The notes beneath the pieces are model-generated. The model saw only the letters and a list, made by a program, of their open reading frames with translations. It did no database searches and had not been told where the DNA came from. Of a stretch of 64,000 nucleotides of DNA, positions 33,827 to 43,236 are shown one piece after another. The DNA comes from Adhaeribacter arboris (GTDB taxonomy: Bacteria > Bacteroidota > Bacteroidia > Cytophagales > Hymenobacteraceae): the NCBI RefSeq assembly GCF_003023845.1, contig NZ_PYFT01000001.1:5642001-5706000 (forward strand), read 5' to 3'. Positions within the stretch are counted from its first letter, which is position 1. Each line of letters starts with the position of its first letter. The position numbers were made by a program, and so were the translations under genes.

Positions 33827-35917
33827 ATGACTAAATCCATTTTTATTGCGTCGGCCGAACCTTACAGTGGTAAATCGTTGGTAGCACTAGGTTTGGTGAA
33901 CATGCTGCTGGGGAAAGCGCAAAAAATCGGTTATTATAAACCAATTATTCAGTCCAATCCGGCCGAGAAGAAGGATGTGCATATCCAAACCATTGTGAAT
34001 TATTTTAATCTGCCGGTACAATACTCCGATACTTTTGCTTTTACGGGTCAGGAGGTACTGCGCCTGATTGAAGCGGATAACGAAGGAGAAATTATTGATA
34101 CCATTATCGGTAAGTTTAAGCAGTTCGAAGAAAACTACGATTTTACGGTAGTAGAAGGAACCGACTTTGTGGGCGAAGGAACGGCGTTTGAGTTTGATAT
34201 CAATGTAATGGTAGCCAAAAACCTGGGCATTCCAATTATTTTGGTGGTGTCCGGCGAACGTAAAACGACGGCTCAGGTAATTAATTCGGTATTAACTACT
34301 TTGCGCAATTTTGAGGCACGGGAACTGCAAATTATAGCCCTCATTGCCAATAAAGTGAACCCGGAGCAAGCTACGGATGTGCGCGAATTATTACAGGATC
34401 AGTTACCTCCCGGTTTAATAGTTACGGTAATTCCGGACGATATAAGTTTAAAAAACCCGACCATGCGGGAAATTCACGAAAACCTGGGCGGCAAATTACT
34501 TTTTGGGGAAGAGCAACTCACCAACCAGGTAGATAATTTTGTGACCGGAGCGATGCAAGTGCCGAATTTTTTGAAACATATAAAAGATAACGTACTCATT
34601 GTTACCCCCGGCGACCGCGGCGACATTATTATTTGCGCCTTGCAGGCCAATCTCTCGGCTAATTATCCCCGCATTGCCGGAATTGTGCTTACCGCCGGCT
34701 CCGAACCCGAAGAACCTATTTTGCGCTTGATCGAGGGGTTACAAACCGTAGTACCTATAATTGCGGTAAAAACCGGTACTTTCCAAACCACCACCGAAGT
34801 AGGAGCTATTAAATCACAGATTACCCCGGATAATACCAAAAAGATTGAACTGGCCATTGATACTTTCGAGAAATACGTGGATGTGGCCGCCCTGGATCAA
34901 AAGATCATCACGTTTACGCGCGAAGGTATTACGCCGCACATGTTTCAGTACCAATTGGTGAAATGGGCCAAAAGCCAGAAGAAACACATTGTGCTGCCCG
35001 AAGGCAACGACGACCGCATTTTGCGGGCCGCCGCCAGACTGATTAACCAGGAAATTGTGGATTTAACTATCCTGGGCAATGCGGCCGAAATGGCCGCCGC
35101 CGTAAAACGCATGGGCTTGCCCTTGGATATGAGCCGGGTGCGGATTATTGATCCGGCGGAATCGGAATACTACGAAGAATACGTGCAGACTTTATACGAA
35201 CTCCGGAAAAATAAAAACGTGGAGCTGGAAATGGCTTACGACCTGATGACGGACGTTTCGTATTTCGGTACCATGATGGTGTACAAAGGCCACGCCAACG
35301 GGATGGTTTCCGGGGCGGTGCATACTACTTTGCATACCATTCGGCCAGCCTTGCAGTTCGTGAAAACCAAACCCGGAGTTTCCATTGTGTCGTCGGTGTT
35401 TTTTATGTGTTTGCCCGACCGGGTATCCGTTTTTGGGGATTGTGCCGTTAACCCGAACCCTACCGCCGAACAACTAGCCGAGATTGCCATTTCATCCGCC
35501 GAAAGCAGTCAACGTTTTGGGATTGAGCCGCGGATAGCCATGCTCTCGTATTCGTCGGGTACTTCCGGCGAGGGCGAAGAAGTAGAAAAAGTGCGCCGGG
35601 CTACCGAAATAGTGAAGCAAAAACGTCCTGATTTAAAAGTTGAAGGACCTATTCAATACGATGCGGCCGTAGACCCGGTAGTGGGCAAACAAAAATTGCC
35701 CAATTCTGAAGTAGCGGGCCAAGCCAGTGTACTCATTTTTCCGGATTTAAACACGGGTAATAACACCTACAAAGCTGTGCAACGCGAAACTGGTGCTCTG
35801 GCCATTGGCCCCATGCTGCAAGGCCTGAACAAACCGGTAAACGATTTAAGCCGCGGCTGTACCGTGGATGATATTTTTAACACGGTGGTGATTACCGCGA
35901 TTCAAAGCCAAGGATAG
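33827..35917 (+). CDS. pta: Phosphate acetyltransferase (long form)
   Basis: A 696-residue enzyme interconverting acetyl-CoA and acetyl phosphate. Long-form layout: N-terminal P-loop dethiobiotin-synthetase-like domain (SAEPYSGKSLVALGL at 8-22), DRTGG domain (about 215-330), and the catalytic PTA_PTB domain (about 365-690) with IVLPEGNDDRILRAAARL, NPTAEQLAEIAISSAES, SYSSGTSGEGEEVEKV and VDPVVGKQKLPNSEVAGQA. ackA follows 325 bases later on the same strand, separated by an inverted-repeat element. Together they form the acetate overflow/acetyl-phosphate pathway. Confidence 0.95.
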   Translation: MTKSIFIASAEPYSGKSLVALGLVNMLLGKAQKIGYYKPIIQSNPAEKKDVHIQTIVNYFNLPVQYSDTFAFTGQEVLRLIEADNEGEIIDTIIGKFKQFEENYDFTVVEGTDFVGEGTAFEFDINVMVAKNLGIPIILVVSGERKTTAQVINSVLTTLRNFEARELQIIALIANKVNPEQATDVRELLQDQLPPGLIVTVIPDDISLKNPTMREIHENLGGKLLFGEEQLTNQVDNFVTGAMQVPNFLKHIKDNVLIVTPGDRGDIIICALQANLSANYPRIAGIVLTAGSEPEEPILRLIEGLQTVVPIIAVKTGTFQTTTEVGAIKSQITPDNTKKIELAIDTFEKYVDVAALDQKIITFTREGITPHMFQYQLVKWAKSQKKHIVLPEGNDDRILRAAARLINQEIVDLTILGNAAEMAAAVKRMGLPLDMSRVRIIDPAESEYYEEYVQTLYELRKNKNVELEMAYDLMTDVSYFGTMMVYKGHANGMVSGAVHTTLHTIRPALQFVKTKPGVSIVSSVFFMCLPDRVSVFGDCAVNPNPTAEQLAEIAISSAESSQRFGIEPRIAMLSYSSGTSGEGEEVEKVRRATEIVKQKRPDLKVEGPIQYDAAVDPVVGKQKLPNSEVAGQASVLIFPDLNTGNNTYKAVQRETGALAIGPMLQGLNKPVNDLSRGCTVDDIFNTVVITAIQSQG

Positions 35918-35997
35918 TTAAGTTGCCGGTTGGAAAGTTAGAAAGTGGAAAGGTTGTGGACTTTACAGAAATTAAGTAATCTACCTACCACCTGCTG

Positions 35998-36133
35998 GCG
36001 AGCGTCTTCGCTCGTGTCTATTATGTGGCAGGCCTCTGGCCGGGCGAACAGATAGACTTTTCTAAAAGAAAATTTAGTTGAATTCCTACCGGCCAGAGGC
36101 CGGACGATGGGTATCACGAGCGAAGACGCTCGC
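35998..36133. repeat. Nested inverted-repeat element between pta and ackA
   Basis: Outer 19-bp perfect arms (GCGAGCGTCTTCGCTCGTG at 35998-36016, complement 36115-36133), each itself a small hairpin, and inner 13-bp perfect arms (GGCCTCTGGCCGG at 36031-36043, complement 36089-36101). GC-rich unlike the surroundings. Looks like a dispersed REP/MITE-type element. It fills most of the 324-base pta-ackA gap and could form a strong hairpin in the pta-ackA transcript. Confidence 0.85.
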
Positions 36134-36241
36134 GATAGTGGAGGTTATTATTTTAACAAGTAGGATGTTAAATGAAAGGGAGATCTATTCCAAAAAACGT
36201 ATAACCTACTACGTAAAACCTAATCCGTAAATAAAAACTAC

Positions 36242-37447
36242 ATGAACATATTTGTTGTAAACGCCGGCAGCAGTTCGATTAAATACCAATTATTTAAAAT
36301 GCCTTCCGTGCAGCCCATCTGCAGCGGTCTGATTGAACGCATTGGCTTGGAAGATGCCGTTATTACCCACCGGATATTTACTACCCAACCGGAAAAAGTA
36401 ATTCGCTTAACGTTAGATTTACCCGATCACGCGGCGGGTTTGCAGGAAGTAGAACGGTTGTTAACTGATCCGGAAACCGGCGTGATTCAGAATCCGGACG
36501 AGATTGAAGTGGTCGGCCACCGGGTTGTGCACGGCGGCGAAACTTTTGCCGCGACTACCATTATTACCCCGGAAGTAAAAGCCGAAATTAAAAAATTGTT
36601 CCCGCTGGCGCCTTTACACAATCCTTCTAATTATCTGGGCATTGAAGTAGCCGAAAAAACTTTCCGGAAAGCCCGGCAAGTTGTTGTTTTTGATACGGCC
36701 TTTCACCAAACCATGCCCGAATACGCTTTTCGGTATGCCTTACCCGAATCTTTTTACACCGATTTAGGCATCCGGGTGTATGGTTTTCATGGTACCAGCC
36801 ATAAGTACGTAGCCGAGCAAGCCGTGGAATATCTAGGTAAACCCGATGCCAAACTTATTACTATTCACCTGGGAAATGGCTGCAGTATTACCGCGGTAAA
36901 AGGGAATCAAGCCCTGGATACCAGCATGGGTTTCGGACCTTTAAGCGGTTTAATCATGGGAACGCGTTCCGGCGACATTGACCCCTCGGTTATTTTTCAT
37001 TTGGTAAACCAATTAGGCTACGACCCGGAGCAGGTAAATGCTTTGCTCAACAAACGCAGCGGCATGCTGGGCTTAACCGGCTTCAGCGACATGCGCGATA
37101 TTACCCAAGTCCTACAAGAAGGAAATACGGCGGCTAATTTAGCGTACGATTTGTACGCGTACCGGATTAAAAAATACATCGGTGCCTACGCGGCCGTGTT
37201 AAATGGTTTGGACGCTGTAGTTTTTACCGCTGGCGTAGGCGAAAACGACCCGGACGTACGCGCCCGTGTATGCCGCAACCTGGATTTTCTGGGAATCCAA
37301 CTTAACGAAGAAAAAAACCAAATCCGCTCAAAAGAACTCCGCGAAATTAATTACCCGGCATCGCCGGTGAAAGTATTGGTCATTCCTACGAACGAAGAAC
37401 GGGAGATAGCGAAGCAATGCTTTGAGTTGTTAACGGAAACAGCTTGA
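36242..37447 (+). CDS. ackA: Acetate kinase
   Basis: A 401-residue enzyme converting acetyl phosphate plus ADP to acetate plus ATP. ASKHA fold motifs: VNAGSSSIKYQLFKMPS at the N-terminus, VVGHRVVHGGETF, VFDTAFHQTMP, YGFHGTSHKYVAEQA (acetate kinase signature), LITIHLGNGCSITAV and FTAGVGENDPDVR. Length is standard. ATG 36242. Functional partner of pta upstream; whether the repeat element between them uncouples expression is unknown. Confidence 0.96.
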   Translation: MNIFVVNAGSSSIKYQLFKMPSVQPICSGLIERIGLEDAVITHRIFTTQPEKVIRLTLDLPDHAAGLQEVERLLTDPETGVIQNPDEIEVVGHRVVHGGETFAATTIITPEVKAEIKKLFPLAPLHNPSNYLGIEVAEKTFRKARQVVVFDTAFHQTMPEYAFRYALPESFYTDLGIRVYGFHGTSHKYVAEQAVEYLGKPDAKLITIHLGNGCSITAVKGNQALDTSMGFGPLSGLIMGTRSGDIDPSVIFHLVNQLGYDPEQVNALLNKRSGMLGLTGFSDMRDITQVLQEGNTAANLAYDLYAYRIKKYIGAYAAVLNGLDAVVFTAGVGENDPDVRARVCRNLDFLGIQLNEEKNQIRSKELREINYPASPVKVLVIPTNEEREIAKQCFELLTETA

Positions 37448-37584
37448 GAGAAAAATATTATCGCTTAATTTTAATTGTCAGACAATTATCCCGTTGTCTT
37501 AGTAAAGAAAAAATTTGAATTTACGTTCGTAGTTACCCTAAGCCTTATAAAGGTAGAATATAGAGGAAAAAAGGCAGAAGAAAG

Positions 37585-38226
37585 CTAAGAAGTAACTAAT
37601 TTAAGGGAAGAACGGCTTAGCAGAGCGGCTATTTCCGGTCGTTGCCGGATGTTGGTTAAGGCCCGCTGGGTGTAGTTCAACACCGATTGGTAACTCAAAT
37701 CCATTAATTGCGCTATCTCCGTCAGACTTAAATCTTCGTAAAACCGCAGGTAAAGTACTTCGCGCTGGCGTTTGGGCAAACTGTTCAACAGAAAAATTAA
37801 TTTTTGCGCTATTTCGTGATCTGCTTCGGAACGCATGGTTATTTCTTCGGCGGAGAAAACAATGGCGGGGTCTTGGTTAAAAAACGGATGAAGTAGTTTT
37901 TGCTGCTTTTTTATATGCAGCAAAACAAGGCGCCGGTAAGAAGTAAATAAATAAAATTTAACCGACTGCACCGCACTAATCTGTTGCCGGGTAGCCCACA
38001 AATTAGCGAATAAATCCTGAAGGCAGTCTTCACTAATGGCCGCGTTTTGGCTCAACTTAACCCCGTACCGGAAAAGGCTTTTATAATACGTTTTATGTAG
38101 TTGGGCAAGTGCCGCTTCGTCTCCCTGACGCATTCCTTCCCAAATCTCCGGCTCGGTAAGATTGGCGACCTGCGGGCAGGAAGAGGATGGTATTGCTGAT
38201 ATGGGTATAATCAAAGCCATAAACAC
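37585..38226 (-). CDS. ECF-type RNA polymerase sigma factor (Bacteroidota SusCD/FecR-linked)
   Basis: A 213-residue sigma-70 family ECF factor. Region 2: GDEAALAQLHKTYYKSLFRYG and EDCLQDLFANLWATRQQI; region 4: LPKRQREVLYLRFYEDLSLTEIAQLMDLSYQSVLNYTQRALTNIR. The N-terminus before residue 30 is atypical, so a later start (for example Met3) is possible. It is divergent from fecR and the SusC/SusD genes, the classic arrangement where FecR holds the sigma factor until TonB-dependent uptake signals. Confidence 0.9.
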   Translation of the reverse strand: MFMALIIPISAIPSSSCPQVANLTEPEIWEGMRQGDEAALAQLHKTYYKSLFRYGVKLSQNAAISEDCLQDLFANLWATRQQISAVQSVKFYLFTSYRRLVLLHIKKQQKLLHPFFNQDPAIVFSAEEITMRSEADHEIAQKLIFLLNSLPKRQREVLYLRFYEDLSLTEIAQLMDLSYQSVLNYTQRALTNIRQRPEIAALLSRSSLKLVTS

Positions 38227-38581
38227 TTGAAAAAGCTATCCGGATATAAAAAGTAAAATTTATCGCTTTAAATCAAACCAAACTTGAGAGCAGGGTAGAA
38301 AATGAAAAATCTGGTGAAATCCAGTTCTAATACTACTAAATTATTTTGGAAAATGATAATTCTAAAATCAATAAAATAAGGCAATTACAAAATCTATTTT
38401 CCTTTGTTTAACAGTCTAGTATATTATTTAAGTAACAATTTGCTTTATTGTATTTTTTACAATAATATCTTCTAAAAAATGATAAAAATGTAAATTTTAC
38501 AAATACTTGAATTTTACTGGGTAGAAATTGACCGGTTTTCTCTCTTTAAATAAAAAGAAAACAACAGGCGTGAAGTATCCC
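38227..38581. other. Divergent control region of the sigma/FecR/SusCD locus
   Basis: 355 very AT-rich bases between the divergent sigma-factor and fecR genes. No hairpin or operator was recognised. Promoters for both directions should lie here, including the one used by the ECF sigma factor. Confidence 0.5.
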
Positions 38582-39622
38582 ATGGATTTGCCAGACTTTA
38601 CCATTGAAGAACTTCTCCAGGATTCATCCTTTCAGCATTGGGTCTACAAAACCGACGTTGCTGCGGAAGTAAAATGGGATACTTTTCTGGCGGCTCACCC
38701 CGAGCAATTGGTTGTTGCCGAGCAGGCCGCTTTGTTACTGGCGGGTATTTCTTTTACCCCAATGGTTATACCGGAGGTACAGGAGCAGGAAAGCTGGCAG
38801 CGTTTAAAATACCGGCTTGCCTTTCAGGAAAATGCCGCACCCCTACAGCCAGTTAAAATTACTAATCGCTCCTATCCGCAATGGTCAAAATGGGCCGCTG
38901 CTGTAATTTTATTTTGCCTGGGAAGCACTTTATTTTACTATGCTGCACTTAAGCAAAAGCAACAAGTTTACCGCACCAATTACGGCGAAACAGCTACTCT
39001 TATTCTGCCCGATTCTTCTACGGTTGTATTAAACGGCAACACTACCTTGCGTTACATGGCTAACTGGCGCTCCAACGAGAGCCGGGAAGTTTGGCTCGCC
39101 GGCGAAGCCTTTTTTAGTGTACTCCAGAAACCTGGCCGGGGTAATGCCAAGTTTATTGTGCATACTCCCGAGGTAAACGTGCGGGTATTAGGTACGCGCT
39201 TTAATGTTACTAACCGGCGCCAAACAACCAGAATCGTTCTTAACTCGGGCAAAGTTTGTCTGTCCGTCAATAATAGTATTAATGAAAAGGTAACGGAGAC
39301 TCTGAAGCCCGGCGAAATGGCGGAATTATTACCCGTCGAACAAAAATTTACCAAGCGCCGGGTAAACCCCGAGCTTTATTCTTCCTGGACGCATAAGAAA
39401 CTCATTTTTGAAGCTACACCTCTGGCAGATATTGTGACTTTACTCGAAGAAAATTATGGCTTTACGGTAAAAGTAAGCGATCCCCGGATTGTAACCCGCA
39501 AAATCACCGGCGAAATCTATATCGACGATGTCAATACCTTACTGTTAGCGCTTTCTACTTCCTTTGATTTAAAACTAGAAAAACAAGGCCGGAAAACATT
39601 ACTGATCACTCCTAATAGTTAA
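38582..39622 (+). CDS. FecR-family anti-sigma factor
   Basis: 346 residues from ATG 38582 (MDLPDFTIEELLQDSSFQHW); the TTG at 38528 is a weaker alternative. Cytoplasmic sigma-binding part (1-90), one membrane helix (about 97-117, WAAAVILFCLGSTLFYYAAL), the FecR domain (about 130-230: YGETATLILPDSSTVVLNG, VWLAGEAFFSV, VRVLGTRFNV) and a C-terminal DUF4974-type domain (LIFEATPLADIVTLLEENYG). It relays the SusC-side signal to the divergent ECF sigma factor. Confidence 0.92.
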   Translation: MDLPDFTIEELLQDSSFQHWVYKTDVAAEVKWDTFLAAHPEQLVVAEQAALLLAGISFTPMVIPEVQEQESWQRLKYRLAFQENAAPLQPVKITNRSYPQWSKWAAAVILFCLGSTLFYYAALKQKQQVYRTNYGETATLILPDSSTVVLNGNTTLRYMANWRSNESREVWLAGEAFFSVLQKPGRGNAKFIVHTPEVNVRVLGTRFNVTNRRQTTRIVLNSGKVCLSVNNSINEKVTETLKPGEMAELLPVEQKFTKRRVNPELYSSWTHKKLIFEATPLADIVTLLEENYGFTVKVSDPRIVTRKITGEIYIDDVNTLLLALSTSFDLKLEKQGRKTLLITPNS

Positions 39623-39663
39623 ACTTTTGAATAATACAATTAAAAAATTAAAGCTTGTGAAAA

Positions 39664-42600
39664 ATGATTACTAACCAAAACAAAAAGCTGCTACGCAATG
39701 CCTTACTGCTGGCTTGTTTGGCTTCTATGCCCGAGGTGTACGCGCAAGACCTGCTCTTAGCGAATAATCAGCTAAATACTTCCAAGGCTACCCATGTTTC
39801 CAGTAAGAAGGTTCCGCTTACCGATGTGCTGCAGAACTTGCAGCAACAATACCACATTTCCTTTTTGTACGAAACCCAAAACTTGGAAGGTAAATTAGTG
39901 GCAGCTTCAGGTTTGCCGGCCGACAAGATGGAGAAAGGACTGGATAAATTATTAGCTACGGTAAGCCTGCGCTACGCTAAAATCAACGAGCGGACCTATG
40001 CCATTTTACCGGAAAACAAAACAGAAGGCATAAATTTACCTAATGCTTTTCAGCCATTAACAACCGCTTCAACTGATAATAATAGTAACAGTCCGTCTCC
40101 GGTTCGGCTTGCGGGTAGCCGGCCCGAAAAATTACCGCTTTATGTGGTTGCCAAAGCGCCGGAGTGGCAGATTACCGGTAAAGTTACCGGCGCTAACGGC
40201 GAAGGTTTACCTGGGGTAACGGTATTGTTAAAAGGAAGTACCACAGGTGCCACCACCAGCCCTGATGGTACTTTTAGCATTAGTATTCCGGAGCAGGCTG
40301 GTACCTTGGTTTTTTCGTTTATTGGTTATAGTACGAAAGAAGTCTCGGTTTCGGGGCCTGGCCCGATAACAGTGGCACTGGTGGAAGATACCAAAGCCTT
40401 AGAAGAAGTAGTGGTAGTAGGTTACGGTACCCAGAAAAGAGAGTCGGTAACGGGCGCTATTAGTTCCGTATCGGCCAAGCAAATTTCGGAGTTACCGGTT
40501 CCGAGTGTAGCCCAGGCTTTACAAGGCCGGGCGGCCGGCGTAACGGTAGTAAATACGGGTACACCGGGTACCGCGCCCATTGTTCGCATCCGGGGGATAG
40601 GTTCCGTTAGTTTTAGCTCCGAGCCCTTGTACGTAGTAGATGGCATTCCTACGGGTGGGTTAACCGGTATCGACACGAAAGATATTGCTTCCGTAGAAGT
40701 TTTAAAAGATGCAGCGGCTACCGCTATTTACGGTTCCAGAGCAGCGAACGGGGTAGTTATTATTACTACTAAATCCGGCGGCAAAGACGGTAAAATGCGG
40801 GTTACCATTGATTCAAACGTAGGCACGCAGGCTGCTACTAAAAGGCTCGATCTGTTAAATACCGAGCAATACGTGCAGTATGCTACCATGTTAATTAAAA
40901 ATGCCGACCCGAATGCCAATCTGCCTACTCGTTTAAGCCCAACTGAATTTAATAAACCTATTTACGAAGGCGCTACCCAAACCTACGCGCAAACGAATAC
41001 CGATTGGCAAGACGAGCTTTTTAAATCCGGACTGATTACACAAAACAACATAAGCTTATCCGGTGGTAACGAAAGATCGCAGTTTTTTACAAACGCGGGT
41101 TATTTTAAGCAAGAGGGTATTATGCAGGGAGTTGGTTTCGACCGGTATAACTTACGGGTTAATTCCAACCATAATATCAGCAAATTTGTAACCGTAGGCC
41201 AGAATTTAATGGGTTCTTACGGCACGCAGAACTACGATCCATCGGGCAACAGAACCCGGCTAGTTAATGCGATTCGGTCGCAGCCTTATATGCCAGTGTA
41301 TGACCCTACCAAATTAGGCGGCTTCCGGGAATCGGATGCTTTAGATAGCTCTGACCCTACCAACCCTATCCGGGAAGCTTTATTGGAGGACTACGAAAAC
41401 CGCGATGTAAAAATACTGGGCAACCTGAACATAGAATTAAAGTTTACCAACTGGCTGCGCTTTAAAACTACCGGCGGCGTAGATTATTTTAATAATTTAA
41501 ACTACATCTATCAACCCATTTATAATGCGGGTGGTGCCGTTACCCGGCCAAATGCTACTATCCAGAATAACCGTTCTACCGGTCGTTCTTTAATTATTAC
41601 CAACCAATTAACTTTCGATAAAACTTTCGGTAGCCATTACATAAATGCCATTGCGGTACAAGAGCGGCAAGGCTTTAAAGGTATTACCGAATTTATCCGG
41701 GGTAGCCAAGCCAATAATATTGTGCAAACGCTTAATAACCCGAGTAACTTATCGGCGGGCCAGACTTACGGCGAAAATTTGCTTATTTCATATTTAAGCC
41801 GCATCAATTACGAGTACAAAGGTAAGTACTTATTAAGTGCTTCTTTCCGGCGCGATGGCTCCTCTAAATTTGCTCCCGGTAATAAATGGGGTAATTTCCC
41901 GGGTGCCTCCATTGGCTGGCGCGTAACCGAAGAACCGTTCATGAAATCTGTAAGAGCTCTCTCTGACCTTAAATTAAGAGCCAGTTACGGTAAAGTTGGT
42001 TTTAATGGTTTAGGTGATTACGATTGGATGGTGTTAGCCTCCGTAAACGGGGCGGCTTATCCTTTTACCACTACCGGTACGCCAGCTTCGGCATCTTTTT
42101 ATTCCGGTATTGCCAATCGTCAGCTTCGTTGGGAAATTACCAGTATGCGTAATTACGGAGTGGATTTCGGTTTTTTAAACAATAAAATTACTTTCTCAGC
42201 CGAGTATTTTGAACGCACCACCGATGATGATTATGGTTTGATTTTATCTGTACCTACTCCTAATTCTTTTGGTTTCCAGGGGGCTGGGGTAAGAGCCAAC
42301 GTAGGTAAAATGCAAAACCGAGGCTGGGAATTCCAAGCAGGCTACAACGAAACGGAAAACGAATTTAAATGGAATGTAAATGCCAATGTTAGCCGTATCC
42401 GGAACGAAGTGGTAAGTTTAACGGCGGCTAGCCCGACCATTGATGCCGGCGGAAACGCCGATTTCGGTGGGGACCAAATTACCCGTACCGCCGCTGGTCA
42501 GCCCATTCAGTCTTTCTACGGCTGGCAAGTAGATCGTATATTTCAAAATGCCGATGATGTGAAAAATTCACCTAAACAAGAAAACGGTACGGCCGCCGGC

Positions 42601-43185
42601 GATATAAAATTTAAAGATTTAAACGGCGATAACGTGATTAACGCGCTGGACAAAACTTTCTTGGGTAATTACCTGCCTAAATTCAGTTACGGTTTAAATG
42701 CCTCGGCTAATTTCCGGAATTTTGATGCTACCTTGTTTTTCCAAGGCGTGCAGGGGAACAAAATATACAATGCCAGCCGGGTAATTATTGAAGGTGGTCA
42801 GCGTTTATTTAATGCCGGTACGCAAGTATTAGATGCCTGGACGCCGACCAACACCGATACGGCTATTCCGCGCATGGTAGCCGGTGATCCTAACCGAAAT
42901 AACCGGGTTTCCGACCGGTTCTTAGAAGATGGTTCTTATCTCCGTTTGAAAAACTTAGTAATCGGCTATACCCTACCAACTGGTACGATGCAGTCGTTTG
43001 CCGGAGGTAAAATTAGCGGTTTAAGAATTTATTTTTCTTCGCAAAACCTGTTCACCATTACCAAATACAAGGGCTTAGATCCGGAAGTAGGTACTTTAAA
43101 CGGGGGCTTGTTACAAAATGGAGTTGATTTCGGGCAATATCCTACCGCCAGAACTTTCCTGGGAGGTATTCAGATTACGCTGTAA
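39664..43185 (+). CDS. SusC/RagA-type TonB-dependent outer-membrane receptor with STN signalling domain
   Basis: 1173 residues. Signal peptide ending VYAQD; STN domain (about 45-125, VPLTDVLQNLQQQYHISFLY) that contacts FecR in the periplasm; a low-complexity linker (about 128-165); CarboxypepD_reg-like domain (about 170-240, ITGKVTGANGEGLPGVTVL); TonB box/plug (EEVVVVGYGTQKRESVTGAI, plug ending YVVDGIPTGG); then a 22-strand barrel to the end (FLGGIQITL). It imports large glycan or peptide ligands together with the SusD lipoprotein. Directly downstream of fecR (41 bases), clearly one operon. Confidence 0.96.
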   Translation: MITNQNKKLLRNALLLACLASMPEVYAQDLLLANNQLNTSKATHVSSKKVPLTDVLQNLQQQYHISFLYETQNLEGKLVAASGLPADKMEKGLDKLLATVSLRYAKINERTYAILPENKTEGINLPNAFQPLTTASTDNNSNSPSPVRLAGSRPEKLPLYVVAKAPEWQITGKVTGANGEGLPGVTVLLKGSTTGATTSPDGTFSISIPEQAGTLVFSFIGYSTKEVSVSGPGPITVALVEDTKALEEVVVVGYGTQKRESVTGAISSVSAKQISELPVPSVAQALQGRAAGVTVVNTGTPGTAPIVRIRGIGSVSFSSEPLYVVDGIPTGGLTGIDTKDIASVEVLKDAAATAIYGSRAANGVVIITTKSGGKDGKMRVTIDSNVGTQAATKRLDLLNTEQYVQYATMLIKNADPNANLPTRLSPTEFNKPIYEGATQTYAQTNTDWQDELFKSGLITQNNISLSGGNERSQFFTNAGYFKQEGIMQGVGFDRYNLRVNSNHNISKFVTVGQNLMGSYGTQNYDPSGNRTRLVNAIRSQPYMPVYDPTKLGGFRESDALDSSDPTNPIREALLEDYENRDVKILGNLNIELKFTNWLRFKTTGGVDYFNNLNYIYQPIYNAGGAVTRPNATIQNNRSTGRSLIITNQLTFDKTFGSHYINAIAVQERQGFKGITEFIRGSQANNIVQTLNNPSNLSAGQTYGENLLISYLSRINYEYKGKYLLSASFRRDGSSKFAPGNKWGNFPGASIGWRVTEEPFMKSVRALSDLKLRASYGKVGFNGLGDYDWMVLASVNGAAYPFTTTGTPASASFYSGIANRQLRWEITSMRNYGVDFGFLNNKITFSAEYFERTTDDDYGLILSVPTPNSFGFQGAGVRANVGKMQNRGWEFQAGYNETENEFKWNVNANVSRIRNEVVSLTAASPTIDAGGNADFGGDQITRTAAGQPIQSFYGWQVDRIFQNADDVKNSPKQENGTAAGDIKFKDLNGDNVINALDKTFLGNYLPKFSYGLNASANFRNFDATLFFQGVQGNKIYNASRVIIEGGQRLFNAGTQVLDAWTPTNTDTAIPRMVAGDPNRNNRVSDRFLEDGSYLRLKNLVIGYTLPTGTMQSFAGGKISGLRIYFSSQNLFTITKYKGLDPEVGTLNGGLLQNGVDFGQYPTARTFLGGIQITL

Positions 43186-43236
43186 TTTTTTTCGGATATT
43201 ATCAGAAGAGCATTTGTTATTTAATTATTGGCAATT

